Source: Phragmites australis (Eukaryota; Streptophyta; Magnoliopsida; Poales; Poaceae). From it: a stretch of 64,000 nt of DNA. The position numbers and the translations under genes were made by a program. The notes beneath the pieces were generated by a model. It was not told the origin of the DNA and did no database searches. It was given only the letters and a program-made list of their open reading frames with translations. Positions 33,997 through 45,199 of the stretch are shown here, in pieces (the stretch's first letter is position 1; each line of letters opens with the position of its first letter). Location of the stretch: contig NC_084943.1 of assembly GCF_958298935.1 (NCBI RefSeq), positions 5,776,001-5,840,000 on the forward strand. Direction: 5' to 3'.

Positions 33997-36080
33997 TTAT
34001 CTTACATCTGGGGATTTCATATCCTTTGTTGCCATGAATAGCAGCATGTGGCACGCAACGTAGAATCCACAGGAATTGCCCGGTGGTTGTTGGCGACACT
34101 GGAGAGGGAAAAACGTCAGTTCGAAAGGAAAAAATGTAGTAGTAAAGTATTTACAAATATGTCTGCTGGCACATACCGTGAAGGCGGTCTTATGTGTCAG
34201 TATGTAGGGCTCCTTCGTATTGTACTTCGGATCACAACGCATATAAAAATATCAAAAGCCCTACATGCGAAGAGGGATCCAATAGTCAACATTTGGTATA
34301 AGTTTGAAAAGTTCAATATGTAACCTAAGCCATGAAGATCTTATTCGTCGAGGATTTATTTGATGAAAGTATAGTCACGTTGTCCCCGTTCGCCGTTAGG
34401 TCCCACCACTGGTCTTGATGAATCGAGGTACCAGACCAAGTTCCACTTGGAGGCAATGACCAGTAAGATCCAATGACCACCCATGTTGTGGGCGGCCATC
34501 AGGTAGTCCCTCTTCAAAAAGTGGCTCATTGCCCTAGCCACATATTCCACAATGAATTCTCTTTGTTGTTCCATCAAAGATATCATCAAATTTTGGGGGT
34601 CAAGGAATTTGAAAGTCTCCTTCTTCCTCGTTTCTTGTATCAAGTGTCTATAGATAAGAAATTATATAGATTGGAGAATTTAGTGGTAATAATTAATGAA
34701 CGTCTAGTTTGAAAGGGTTTACAATGTAAAGTATCGCAATAACCCCATGTCCAAGCCATCGAGGTTGAAGAGGTCGTATAAGTCATTGAAGCCCACGAGG
34801 AAGTAGCCGTCCCCAGTCAAGAAGTGACGATTTTAGTACTATAAGACAATGTAAACCTTTTTCTCTCTACAACCTTGCAGGTAGTAATTATGCAACTCAA
34901 CATAAGGTTGTCCCACCGGCCGAAGTGGATCTGCTGGCAACAAGGGTTTCCAAGCTTGAATTTTGGGTTTTTCTTAGTCCAAGCTTTCCCTATCCAACAC
35001 TTCTCGACGATTGAGTCCTTACCAGAGGACTTGGATTTCTTTGGCAGCTGCTTCTTGGACCTTGGCCTGGACTTCTTCTTCTTCTCTGAGGAGCCCTTAG
35101 GTTGCTTACTTGTAGATGACGGATTGGGCAAAGGCTTCTTCTTCTCTAGGCTACCCTCAGGTTGCTTAACTGTAGAAGGCGGAGTGGACAAAGGCGACAC
35201 AACTAGCGCATCTCGAGACTGAGGTTGGGGTAAGGAATTTGAACATCCAGGCAGATCGCTCCTAGATACCGTGTGCGCCACAATGTCCCCCCTCTTCTAT
35301 TGGATCCTTTGAAGACGAGCTTGACTCAGTTTTTTTATCTCATCATGGGAGGGCAGGGGACGAGCAAACATGTGTCCACGGCATTGGCATGTGCAAAATC
35401 AACAAAGACCACAGCATAGCCAGGACGTATCGGCACTGTATGTAACACCTGGATATTTGGATGCACCTGGCCCTTTGCAACCTCAATATAGTAGCCTCCA
35501 GGTCTTATTAACAGTGAACACGGCATGGGCCCACCGAGAAGGTCTATGGTATCGGGCTCCACAGATGGAGAGAAGACAGGTTGTTCAACCTCCTGGAGGC
35601 TTGACTACTCTTGTGTCCAACAATAGGGCTACCACCCACTGGTGCACTAGGAATTACGACTCACTGTGCCACAAACCTTTGCATGACATCTTGATAAACG
35701 ATCTCCCTGATTGATTGGGTCAATGCTTCCACATCTATTGGGACCGACCTCTTCCTCTTCTTATACATCCCGACGTGTTCAGGGAAACCTAACTTCCAGC
35801 CCTGGGAACTGGATATGCCTCAAACGCGACTTGGCTGCTCAAGGTTTCCCAGCGCAGTGGAGAGCACGTCATGTTCCCTGACCCCAGTGAATGAACCTTT
35901 GGAGGAGTAGGTTGCTATTTCTTTCACCTTTTGAGCGATTGTCTCGATTTCACTAGATTTGAAGGTGATTTCTCCACTATCTGACAGCGTACCCCTCGCG
36001 CGCAAATACGATTGTGGTCGTCCTGGGAATTGCAACCGAAGATTCTCGCGGCCTTCGTTGGCTAACTTTGCATCCTTCAC
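33997..36080 (-). pseudogene. CACTA-encoded protein with Ulp1-like (C48) cysteine protease domain
   Basis: Minus strand, N to C. 36080-35820 carries SEIETIAQKVKEIA and REHDVLSTALGNLEQPSR, the N-terminal signature of CACTA ORF2 proteins. 35562-35335 has PCSLLIRPGGYYIEVAKGQV and HTVPIRPGYAVVFVDFAHAN. 35281-34817 is a Lys/Ser/Pro-rich linker. 34643-34356 holds the protease core with GGHWILLVI (His, residue 57) and WYLDSSRP (Asp, residue 74). 34242-34006 encodes KTAFT then CRQQPPGNSCGFYVACHM with the catalytic Cys, joined across a 78-bp GT-AG intron (34099-34176). The triad is visible, but stops between blocks suggest the whole is not translatable. C48 enzymes cut SUMO-like substrates; the role in the element is unknown. 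Confidence 0.72.
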
Positions 36081-36957
36081 CTACCATTTATCCCTTTTCC
36101 CCATGTACCTGCTTGTGCCCAGGTTGTGATTTTGCTTGTTCTTTGCCCGAAGCTGCTTCTTTGTTGAACACTTCGTTTGGAACATCTCAGAGCTATCACT
36201 AATGACTCTCTAGGATGACCCATAGCTGATAAGTTAGTCATTAGTGACGAGTCATAACTTGATAGGGACAACATGTCACTAATTTCGTGTCTCCTTTGTC
36301 TATTTTTCACGTAGTGCCATCCGATCAAGTAATAGCCCTTATAGATAGGGACGAAAACGGATGAGAATGGTCGGGAAAACTCCCTAATTGTTGTCACTTT
36401 CACATTTTCTCAACTGGATAGTAAAAAAACAAAAAAATCAAAAGCGAAAAATGAACATGGGATTGCCGGTTATACAAAAATGAACCAAACCAAACGAAGA
36501 TATGATGTATTAGACGGAAACCAGTGATTAAAATCAGGAAGATTGAACCTCAACCATGACTTCAAGCCTTCAACTAAACATGACGAATCCTAACCATACT
36601 ACATGAATCCATCACTACCATAGAAAGGGTCATCTGTGCTCCTTTATCACTGTCGGTTCAAAAATAACTGGCATTGCCGGTTCAAATACTTCAGCCGCAC
36701 ATAAAAAACTGAGCCAATAAGAATTGATAGTGATAGTGATTAACTCTGCCGGTTAGTAACACAAATTGGCAGTGATATTCAAATTATCACTGTCGGTTCT
36801 AGCTGAAACCAGCAGTGATAATATGAACCAGTAGTGATATTAGCTCATCAAAAGATGTGCCTTTTATATTCGGCAGTGATAATAGCTATCACTATTGGTT
36901 GTGTTTATGTCTTCCCCAAGCGGTTGCTCAGCTTCCCAGCGACTTTAAATGTTGACA

Positions 36958-36959
36958 TT

Positions 36960-37036
<77 letters not shown>
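36958..37036. repeat. (CT)n microsatellite
   Basis: An almost uninterrupted CT run with one ctcct variation near 37019, followed by a short (GC)n run (37040-37052). Open frames of Ser-Leu or Glu-Arg repeats here are artefacts of the microsatellite. Confidence 0.95.
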
Positions 37037-37075
37037 GCATGCGCGCGCGCGCCCACGCCAGCCACCTCCACCTTC

Positions 37076-37450
37076 ATGGATCCACTGCCGCCTCCACCGC
37101 TGCCTCCACCGTCACCTCTGAGGATGCCTCTCACACCCGCGATCTCATCCAAGGACGTGGAGGCCCCCCCACCAGGCGGATTGTTGGATGAGGCACCCTT
37201 GAACTCCGACTCTGACATTTCTACCAGATCCCTCTTGTCGGATGACAAGGTGTGGGATCTTTTCATCGATGAGCCAAGGGCCAAGAAGGCCCAGATGAGC
37301 TCAAAGGAGGACGGGAGGACAATGAGGATGCCAACACCAAGGAAGATAGTGGCGACGATGATGGCGATGACGGCGATGACAAGAATGAAGACTTTCGTTC
37401 ATTGGTCGAGTTTCATCTCAGCCGTAGGTAGTCGACCACGTGCACGTTAG
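37076..37450 (+). pseudogene. Gene-like segment inside the small CACTA element
   Basis: A 124-residue open frame: a proline-rich start (residues 1-15), a middle with SDSDISTRSLLSDDKVWDLF and DEPRAKKAQ, and a low-complexity Met/Thr-rich end that is probably out of frame with the original acidic DDD/GDDG-coding sequence (37320-37390). The first part is codon-like and GC-rich compared with the AT-rich ends of the element, so it may be a captured or element-specific coding piece. I do not recognise the parent gene. It could equally be the element's untranslated leader. Confidence 0.35.
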
Positions 37451-37808
37451 GGTTTTTCGAGTGGTTAGGGTTTTGTGTGCTATCGTAAGAATGATAGTTT
37501 GATGTAATTAGTTTAGTATGAACTCTACTAATATTAATAATCTAGTTTGAGTATCATTATTAATGCTTACTTTTTGTTGTCCTAGATTGAGTATCACTGC
37601 CAGTTCATAGCTAGAACCTGCAGTGATAAGTATACAAATCAAGCGGAATAAGATCAAGAACCAGAATTGATATGTACAATCACTGTTGGTTCTAGAACCA
37701 ACAGTGATAATCATGGATTACCACTGCCTCTTATTCAATGCCAGTTCAAAAACCGGTAGTGATGTCAATTTTGAACTGGCAGTGATGATATTTTCTGTAG
37801 TAGTGCAT

Positions 37809-38651
37809 ACATGATAGTGACATAAATAAATTATAGCAACATGGGTGCACTTAGCCATTCCCCACCCACCAGTGGATGCTCGTCATTTGTTGTTCCTTGT
37901 TCTTATGATCTTATATTCATTCTTATCTCTATTTGTTGTTTGTATCCCCATCCTAACTCCCTCATTCTCTCTCCACTCCGATAGGGAAAGAAATTTAGGA
38001 GGCAAAGGTGGGATGGCTTCTCCGGAGGGTGGCACAGGCTAGGGAGACCACAACGTTGGGTTCAAGAGGGCGATGGTAGTGGTACGGCATTGTTGCCACG
38101 GACGATGCGGCAGAGCTTGTTGTATGCGTCCTCCGACAGTCTGCATCCTTCGATAGCCGCGGTAACGCACATCGAATCCGTTCAAGTACCATTGTAGCAG
38201 GGCCAGTAGCCAAGGCACACTTCTTAACGTGTGAAGGGCAATGGCGGCGTGGTGCAAGAGGAGGGTGGGCGTCAAGCGAGTGGTAGTTCCATGGTGCAGG
38301 AGAGTGGGCACCTCATCGGGGTCCTCATCATGGATCTCCCTATCCCCACTTGCTACACCATTCTACCAAGGTACCATCCCTACCGGACAGCCAAAGGAGA
38401 TCCGCTGGCGTGATGCCATCCCCTCCTCTGCCGCCTCCGACTACCCCGTGACAGAGTAGCACGACTCTCCTCTAGTCTCCTATGGAGATGCCATCAAGGG
38501 CAAGGCCCCTTGGCAGGCAGAGGACACATCTGCGCTGCCTTCTCTACCACAAAAGTCGATGGGCTCACAGGTAGGTTCATGGTAAAGGCACATGTGCGGT
38601 AGGAGCGGGCAAGTAGCCGCACACAGCGCAAGTGGTCTGGGTTGGGCATAA
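37809..38651. other. Interior of the hAT element with gene-like GC-rich segment
   Basis: GC-rich sequence at 37990-38560 has short open frames on both strands but no domain I recognise. A phrase near 38370-38500 (YHPYRTAKGDPLA and, in another frame, SYGDAIKGKAPWQ) has the look of a transposon or gene fragment, possibly captured. No function can be assigned. Confidence 0.35.
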
Positions 38652-39567
38652 TGATGAGCCCATAGCTCCTTCAGATATGACCAATACTATTAATATTCCT
38701 CAAATAATACAAGGTCCAATTACAAGAGCACGTGCATGACAATTAAACCACCAGGTGAATTCGTTACTTGCTGTTCATGCTTCCTTGGATAGATTAATAC
38801 TAAATTCTTGTGATGTTTTATTACTTATGAACGTAGGAAAAGCACCACAACCTTACCCGAACGTCGCCCCTTGAAGGCCTAGTCTACTCGGACTCGATGC
38901 TGAGCTCTAGTAATGGTCGAAGTCGTTGTCATGGTCATGGTCGAGTCTCAAGACAGCACGTTACTAAAACGGGCATAACTCTCTCATACGAAGTCCGTTT
39001 TAGGCAATATTGGATATTTTGGAAAGCTTATGGCGATCCCTTCCCAATGGATCTATGTTAGACAAAATATTACTTAGAGTGTATTCAGAGTCAAAGAAAT
39101 AAGGTGGTGTGTCACCGTTTTGGACCCTGTTGGGTCCTGTAATCGTGTCGGGGTCGGAGTATAGGTTGTGCATGCCACTTTCCACGGCTGCACAACCCTA
39201 GGTCCACCTCCTCAGGTCCCCCTATATATACATAGTAGCCATTATAGTTTAGGCTTGGGTTTAGCTTAGATTATTCTGTTTTAGACAGTTTCACTATTTA
39301 TCAGTTTGTCGAACCCCAACTCGAGTGCTTCATTGGTAATTAGCAATATTTAGATTGCATCTACCTGTTCTTTCTTGTGTTCTCAATTCACTTGTAGGAA
39401 AAGCTTTCTTGGTGAGGTAAATCACGTCTTGGCATGGTTGATAACCATAGAGTAGTGGTGTAATGGTTATGAGGGTTCTCGATCTGTTCTGGTCGGAGCC
39501 TTTGAATCATCAACGTCAAAACTCCACCAATCAACTTATCTTTTGAAGATCAGACAAACGCGCATCA
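38652..39567 (+). mobile_element. Solo LTR of the CRM-like Gypsy family
   Basis: Starts TGATGAGC, ends GCGCATCA, 916 bp, flanked by an exact cataa target duplication (38647-38651 and 39568-39572). It aligns along its full length with the 3' LTR at 9536-10446, including the ITRARA coding region (with a stop), the TATA box (ctatatatacat, about 39222) and the end. No internal region is present. It is inserted in the hAT element. Confidence 0.95.
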
Positions 39568-39828
39568 CATAATGGGATATAGCCTTATGTGTGGCATGGG
39601 CTTTCCTGGCATGCTGGAAGTGTCCTAAAAATGGGAATATCCTCCTTAAAAAATGGATTTCGGCAATATGGGCAAAATGAGACCTAAACCATTTTTGTCC
39701 CCTTTTCCAGTTGTCACAGTCCCGTTCTCAAGTAAGAACCGAGATAACAAAAGCGATTAGGTAAAGACGGGAAATGGTCAAGGATTAGGATGGGAATTTC
39801 CCGTACTTCTTTCATCCCTATTTGTAGG

Positions 39829-39939
39829 CCTTCTTGCTGAGTCGAACCACGTGCCTCAATACCGGGGCAATCGTTTGTCGATGTGCCAAGCCATCGGTAA
39901 ATTTGCATCTTGATCCGACCAGCGTTGCGTGCTGGAGGT
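39829..39939. repeat. Segment similar to 48680-48760
   Basis: From cacgtgcct through the gcatcttgatccgacca stretch (about 39849-39924) it matches 48687-48758 in the same orientation at roughly three quarters of positions. The Copia element is inserted right after it (target duplication gaggt at 39935-39939). Confidence 0.6.
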
Positions 39940-41946
39940 TGTAGGACTAAGAATGACGACTAGAGGGGGGGTGAATAGGCGTCTTACAAATTTCTTTGAT
40001 GGCCTTCTCATATTATGTCACCCAACGCACCTCAAAACCAAAAGATGCGGAAGCAAAAACTTAAGAAAGACATGCTGCAACAAAAGATTCTCAAGGAAAG
40101 CTTGACAGAACACTAGGTTCCATTAACACTAGGTTCCATTGACACTCATCCCACGAGTCATCGCCACATAAAGATAGCAACTTGACGGAAGAAACCTTTG
40201 CTCCAAAGTAAAGATCACCTGAAGAAGTTCTCTGAGTTGATGATCTTGAGGCAAGAAAATTGAAGACCCACTTGTATACATTTGTATGTGAATTTTATGC
40301 ATCTAGCAACAAGAAGAACAACTTCTCAAGGTGGGAAAATCTCAGTTCATCAACCAAAATGAAAATATAAATCGAAAGGGAAAAACTCGCAACAAAGCAA
40401 GGGAGCCAATAGAATGAGACTAGAAGGAGATGAACCCAAGCATCGGAGGAAACAAGCACTTCATTTCTTGCAAAGATCAGTCCTCTTTTCAGTAGATTAC
40501 AAGATATTTTCCATATAAAAAGCTCTCACCTACTACAAAGGCTAAGCTCTACCATCTCCTTTCCTCTAAAACCTAGCACTCAAAGCTTAAATGGTTGGAT
40601 CAAGCCTCCCACATAGCCCTACCCCTCTATTTATAGGCCTAGGGAGGAGCTTAGCCTTTAAGCTTCCTTGTTCCCAAAATACCCCTCTTTTCCAATAACC
40701 TCCTACCTATCACTGAGGCATTTTGGTCCATTTTTTGCTCCATCCCTCGAACGGCTGTGACACCTTCACGACTTAGCTTCGCCTTGATGAAAGCTTCATT
40801 ATGATGCCACGTGCCCTCCATCCTTCCACAGTTTTGAGGCCAAATCGTGAAACCACTCGGTACCACTTGGTTTCACCTCAAGCAAGTATCCCGATATCGA
40901 CGTGTGTGCTCTGTCTTGCAATCTTGACCACTGGCAAGTCTCTTCCGCTCTCGATCCCTCTGGTCGCCTTATCACTTGCACCGGTATCCCCTTCGTTTGA
41001 CTTCGTCAACATGCCATCTTCATCCTTTCTTTCATGCTTTGCTTGACCTACATGTGCACAGCTAGGATCACCCTTGACTCTGCTCGGTATCCTCGATCGT
41101 CTGACACCAAGCACCTCGCTTGGCCTCGATCATCCTATCAGTGGCTACCAAGTTACATCCATCACCTGCACATCATGAGATAAGCACACACATATCTCCA
41201 AACCATCTCCAGTTAGTTCCAAATCGAAATCCTTAGTTAAAACATCTCCAAAAAATCATGAACGCCGGATGATCTGGTGCTCACAACTTCTAAGCGTCGG
41301 ACCATCTGGCGTGTACTTTTTCTCCAGATCGGCTATATTGCAACCTCTCTACAAGAAATGCTCTGGGAAAGCATCCGATATTCATCCCTTTAAACGCCGG
41401 ACAATCCAGCGTGTATAAGTCCACCAGAGCCAGTTTGCAACCTCTCTGCAAGAAAAGCTCCAGTGTTCACTTCACTCCATCGCCGAACCATCCGGTGTAC
41501 ACTTTAATCTTTTTTCTAGATGGAAAACTCTAGCATGTACATTTGCCCATCATCGGATCATCCGGTGTGTACATTCTTGCTAAAACTCATTTTAGAATCT
41601 CTCTAGAAGAAACAATCAGGCATTCTCTTCACTTCATCGCCAGATCATCCGACATGTACTTCAACTTTTGCTTATGAGCTGAAATGCTCCTGCGTGAAGT
41701 CTTTCTGAGCATCGGATCATTCGGCATGTACAAATCGCCCAGCGTCAGACCATCCAACATATGCAGTTTTCCTGGACTAAAAGACAAACATGCCAACTCC
41801 ATTTCTCTCTGCAACTTTGGTTAGCTATGATCATAATTGAAACAAATATACATGCTTGTGCAATCCAAAAATCGGCAAACCAAAATATCAACATTGTTAA
41901 TCACTCATCATATATAAACAAAAACATATTTCAACTTGATTTCTCA
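39940..41946 (-). repeat. 3' LTR of the Copia element
   Basis: 2007 bp, TGTAGGAC ... TTTCTCA on the plus strand. It includes a series of ~60-90 bp imperfect repeats with a core like ccggatcatccggtgtgtac (about 41260-41760). The polypurine tract (read on the minus strand, catcaaggagagat) is at 41947-41960. Confidence 0.9.
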
Positions 41947-43279
41947 ATCTCTCCTTGATGAGTGCATTGACAACCCTCAAAGCACAAATATTTTAGTTTG
42001 AATAAGTTCAACAAGAAAAGCGCATCCAAGTGACCAAAAAACTCAAGAAAAAGCAAAAAAATGTCACTTAACATAAGAAGGATCGCAAAAGCTTGAAGGG
42101 AGGCAGAGACAAGCTAAATTCAAAAGCTCCCCCTTGATGAATGCATAATTTTCATTATGCAAGATTCTTCTTCTTTGTGATTTAGTGCATAAGTTCTCCC
42201 CCTTTGGAAATGCAAACATCAAGGACCAAAAACACCATGAAGTGTATGAATATGCAAACCTTATGAGATTTCACAAGTATACCACAAAGCATTTGCACAA
42301 GCTAGAAATATCAAAGGGCTATGTAGAGTACAATGTGGAGCTCACAATTACATAAAGGCCTAAAAAGAGACAGTGACATAAGATCATGAAGCTTTACAGT
42401 AATCTTGAAGAATTGTTGGCGCTTTTAAGTTTAAGTAGTCAAATCATGTTAAAAGTGATCATCACATAAGCATCCACTCGTGGCGAGGCAATACAAGAAT
42501 CAAGAACTAGCAAACTTCAATCTCAAACTAGGCAATTAAGTGTTCATGATAGTAAGCTTTGCAAACACTCACATATAAAATCAAGACTTAGTTAGATGAA
42601 GTGATTAAAACAAAATTGATCATTTAGACACATTTCTTTGTGATTCATGTTATCCTCAAGTTGACTTTAGCAACTATTGGTTTGCTTCTTTGGCAAACCA
42701 AATGAAGCATCAAGACAACCATATTGGATCATATTTTAGCACAAGAAACTTGATTTCTCAAAAGTATTCAAATTGCACAAATTATCAAGTTTTCACTTAG
42801 ATCAAGTTAAGTAGTATCTTTACGACACAAGGAACACATGTTCCTCAAAGATTCCATCATGAGCTAAACATTTGACAAAGACAGAAAATATAGTGCAGTG
42901 TTCCATAATCCACTATCTTGAACCAAGAAGCTTAGAGCAAGATATTCATCAAACTAGCAATAACACACGCATTGATAAAGTCAAAGCAATTACAAACATG
43001 GTGATCAAGAATATAGAATTTTATAGTCTATATGATTCATAAAATTGCCAAATTTCATCTCTAGGAAAGCTAGCTTGATTGAAATGTTTCATGTCAAAGC
43101 ATCAAGAGAAACCTAAGATTAATAGCTTGCTCTGCACAACTACTCAACTTAGTCCAAATTTAAGTCTAGCAACTGAAAATGCTAAAGACATACAAGCCAA
43201 AGCTCAACTACTAGAATTATCTTACAAGAGATTCAATGGAATAAAACTAAGATAGAGTATGTACAGCTACAATGCTCCC
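41947..43279. other. Non-coding 3' interior of the Copia element
   Basis: AT-rich, between RNase H and the 3' LTR. No open frame that would support an envelope-like protein was seen. Only the polypurine tract at its edge is recognisable. Confidence 0.6.
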
Positions 43280-44870
43280 TCACACATTGCCATAGGGATG
43301 GCACACTCCAAGCTCTCCCCTCAAATAGGCAAATCTTGTCGTATCTAGAGGCTTGGTAAAGATGTCGGAAAGCTGATGTTGGGTATATATGTATCTCAAG
43401 TCAATATATCCCTTCTCGTGGTGGTCTCGCAAGAAGTGAAATCTCACATCTATGTGTTTGGTTCTAGAGTGTTGGACTGGGTTATTGGCTAAGCTAATGG
43501 CATTGGTGTTGTCACACAAAAGTGGTATACTATTGAAGTCTAACCCAAAATATCTTAAGGTTGCAACCATCCACAAAATCTGAGAATAATAGCTAGCGAC
43601 AGCAACATATTTAGCTTCAGCTATTGACTGCACAACACTTGACTAATTGCGAGAAGACTAACACACAAGTACCTGAGGTACTCTTCCTGTCAATTCTACA
43701 ACCAACAAAACTTGTATCCAAAAAACCATGAAGAGAGAGAAGATGATGCAGAAAACCAAAAACCATACTCAATGGTGTGTTTGAGATACCTCAATATGTG
43801 CTTCACCGCTTGGCGGTGAGATGTTCTTCGTGATGCTTGAAAACGGGCACACAAGCACACACCGAATTGGATGTCAGGTCTTGTCACCGTTAGATACAGG
43901 AGGGAGCCAATCATGCTCATGTACTCATGCTGGTCTACCTCCTTACCATCTTTATCTGGATCAAGCATGATCGATGTAGCCATCGGTGTCACCAAGGGCT
44001 TTGCATCGCTAATATCGAACTTCTTCAGCAAGTCATTGGTGTACTTCATCTGGTGGATGAATGTACCTTGCTTGCATTGCTTGATTTGCAGTCTAAGGAA
44101 GAAGTTGAGCTTGTCCATCATCGACATCTCAAATTCACTGCTCATAGTTTCTATAAACTTGGCCACAAGAGCATTAGAAGAGCCACAAAAAATGATATCA
44201 TCTACATATATCTGAACAAGTAAGAAGTCATTGCCATGTCTACAGGTAAGTAAAGTTTTATCAACCAACCCCATCACATACCCATGTCCTAACAAGAAGG
44301 ACTTAAGCCTTAGGTGCCTACTTAAGCCCATACAAAGCATTCTGAAGCTTGTATACTCTATATGGGTATTTGAGGTACTCAAAACCGGGAGGTTGCTTAA
44401 CATAGACCTCTTCCTCTATGAACCCATTTAGGAATACACTTTTGACATCCATTTGATACAATTTGAACCTTAGGATGCCGAAAATGCAAGAGGATCCTAA
44501 TGGATTCTAGTTTAGCTACCAGTGCAAAGGTCTCTCCAAAGTATATCCCCTCTATTTGAGTGAAACCTTGATCCACAAGTCTAGCTTTGTTTTTCACTAC
44601 AGACTCATCCTCCTCTTGTTTATTTTTAAAAATCCATTTGGTGCCTACAGTGTAAACATTTAGGGGTGGCTCTACAAGGATCCAAACTTAGTTTCTCTCA
44701 AAGTTTTCTAGTTCTTTATGTAGGGCATTGACCCAATTTGAATCAGAAAGAGCGTGTCCAACATCATGAGGCTCAAAAGAAGCAACGAATGCAGAGTCAG
44801 TAAAATGAGTATGATGAACAGATTTGAATCTTGTTACCCTCTCATCACGGTCACCGATCATCTATTAAGG
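43280..44870 (-). pseudogene. Copia RT and RNase H remnant
   Basis: Minus strand. Near 44760-44600 lies the start of the RT region, with WVNALHKELENFERN and a stop, then WIFKNKQEEDESVVKNKARL. 44403-43696 holds QIYVDDIIFCGSSNALVAKF (catalytic YVDD), MMDKLNFFLRLQIKQ and SLLYLTVTRPDIQFGV. 43633-43280 is RNase H with LLCDNTNAISLANNPVQHSR, HIDVRFHFLRDH and DIFTKPLD. Frameshifts around 44450-44350 and 43690 and stops make it non-functional. Confidence 0.92.
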
Positions 44871-45173
44871 GGGACGTATCTGCTGAATGTGCTCAGGGGC
44901 CTCACATTGTGAGATCACCTCCCCCTCAAACATAGCTGGTGCAGACTCGAAAGCAGCTGAAGTGGAAGTAGAGGCTGCAATACCCTCTGCCAAAGTAGAA
45001 GAAGCATGATTTAGCTCGGGAGCAAGTGTGATGGAAGGAAGCAATGGATCATCCTCATCATCACCGAGAGCTGGAAGGTCACCATCTACAAAGATACTTT
45101 TGTCAATATCTTTGTCACCTACACACTTGAAACTAGAGAGCATACGGATCACAAAGCCAGTTAAGGTCAACAA
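44865..45173 (-). pseudogene. Copia polyprotein: N-terminal leader joined to post-integrase linker
   Basis: Minus-strand 102-residue frame beginning ~26 bases after the primer-binding site. The first ~30 residues have no clear match; the rest is the acidic Ser/Ala-rich linker between integrase and RT (ending EHIQQIRPP), after which similarity continues into RT. The direct junction shows that gag, protease and the integrase core have been deleted. Confidence 0.65.
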
Positions 45174-45185
45174 GTGATCAAATCA

Positions 45186-45198
45186 GCTCTGATACCAA
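45186..45198 (-). other. Primer-binding site of the Copia element
   Basis: On the minus strand TTGGTATCAGAGC directly follows the 5' LTR (45200-47195), the standard initiator-methionine tRNA complement. Confidence 0.9.
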
Positions 45199-45199
45199 T

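Larger units (their letters stand above)
32768..36316 (-). mobile_element. CACTA element carrying an Ulp1-type protease gene, no TNP2
   Basis: The left terminus CACTACGTCATAAC and the right terminus tttttcacgtagtg (reverse complement CACTACGTGAAAAA) form CACTA ends. Subterminal repeats of a ttagtgacgggt motif are dense at the left (32795-33410) and present at the right (36210-36290). The flanking trinucleotides taa and cca do not match, so either the target duplication has decayed or the ends belong to different copies. The interior holds only a minus-strand gene with an Ulp1-like domain. It is therefore non-autonomous for transposition, with transposase supplied in trans if at all. Confidence 0.8.
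36613..37805. mobile_element. Small non-autonomous CACTA element
   Basis: Starts CACTACCATAGAAAGGG and ends ttttctgtagtagtg (reverse complement CACTACTACAGAAAA). An exact 3-bp target duplication cat is present at 36610-36612 and 37806-37808. Subterminal repeats (accggcagtgata / tatcactgccggtt type) fill 36645-36900 and 37590-37790. The ends match the large CACTA element's right end (27230-27243), so TNP2 of that family is the likely mobiliser. The interior carries a (CT)n run and a gene-like segment. Confidence 0.93.
36346..39820. mobile_element. hAT-type element containing a CACTA element and a solo LTR
   Basis: The left end TAGGGACGAAAACGG and the reverse complement of the right end TAGGGATGAAAGAAG, together with gtcgggaaaa / cgggaaattcc a little further in, are typical hAT termini. 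Flanking 8-mers cttataga (36338-36345) and tttgtagg (39821-39828) agree at 5/8 and differ only by transitions. After removing the nested CACTA element (36613-37805) and the solo LTR (38652-39567), ~1.36 kb remains. That remainder has no transposase, so the element is non-autonomous. Confidence 0.72.

Noticed and set aside
36834..37284. Ser-Leu and Glu-Arg repeat open frames
   Set aside because: Created by the CT microsatellite.
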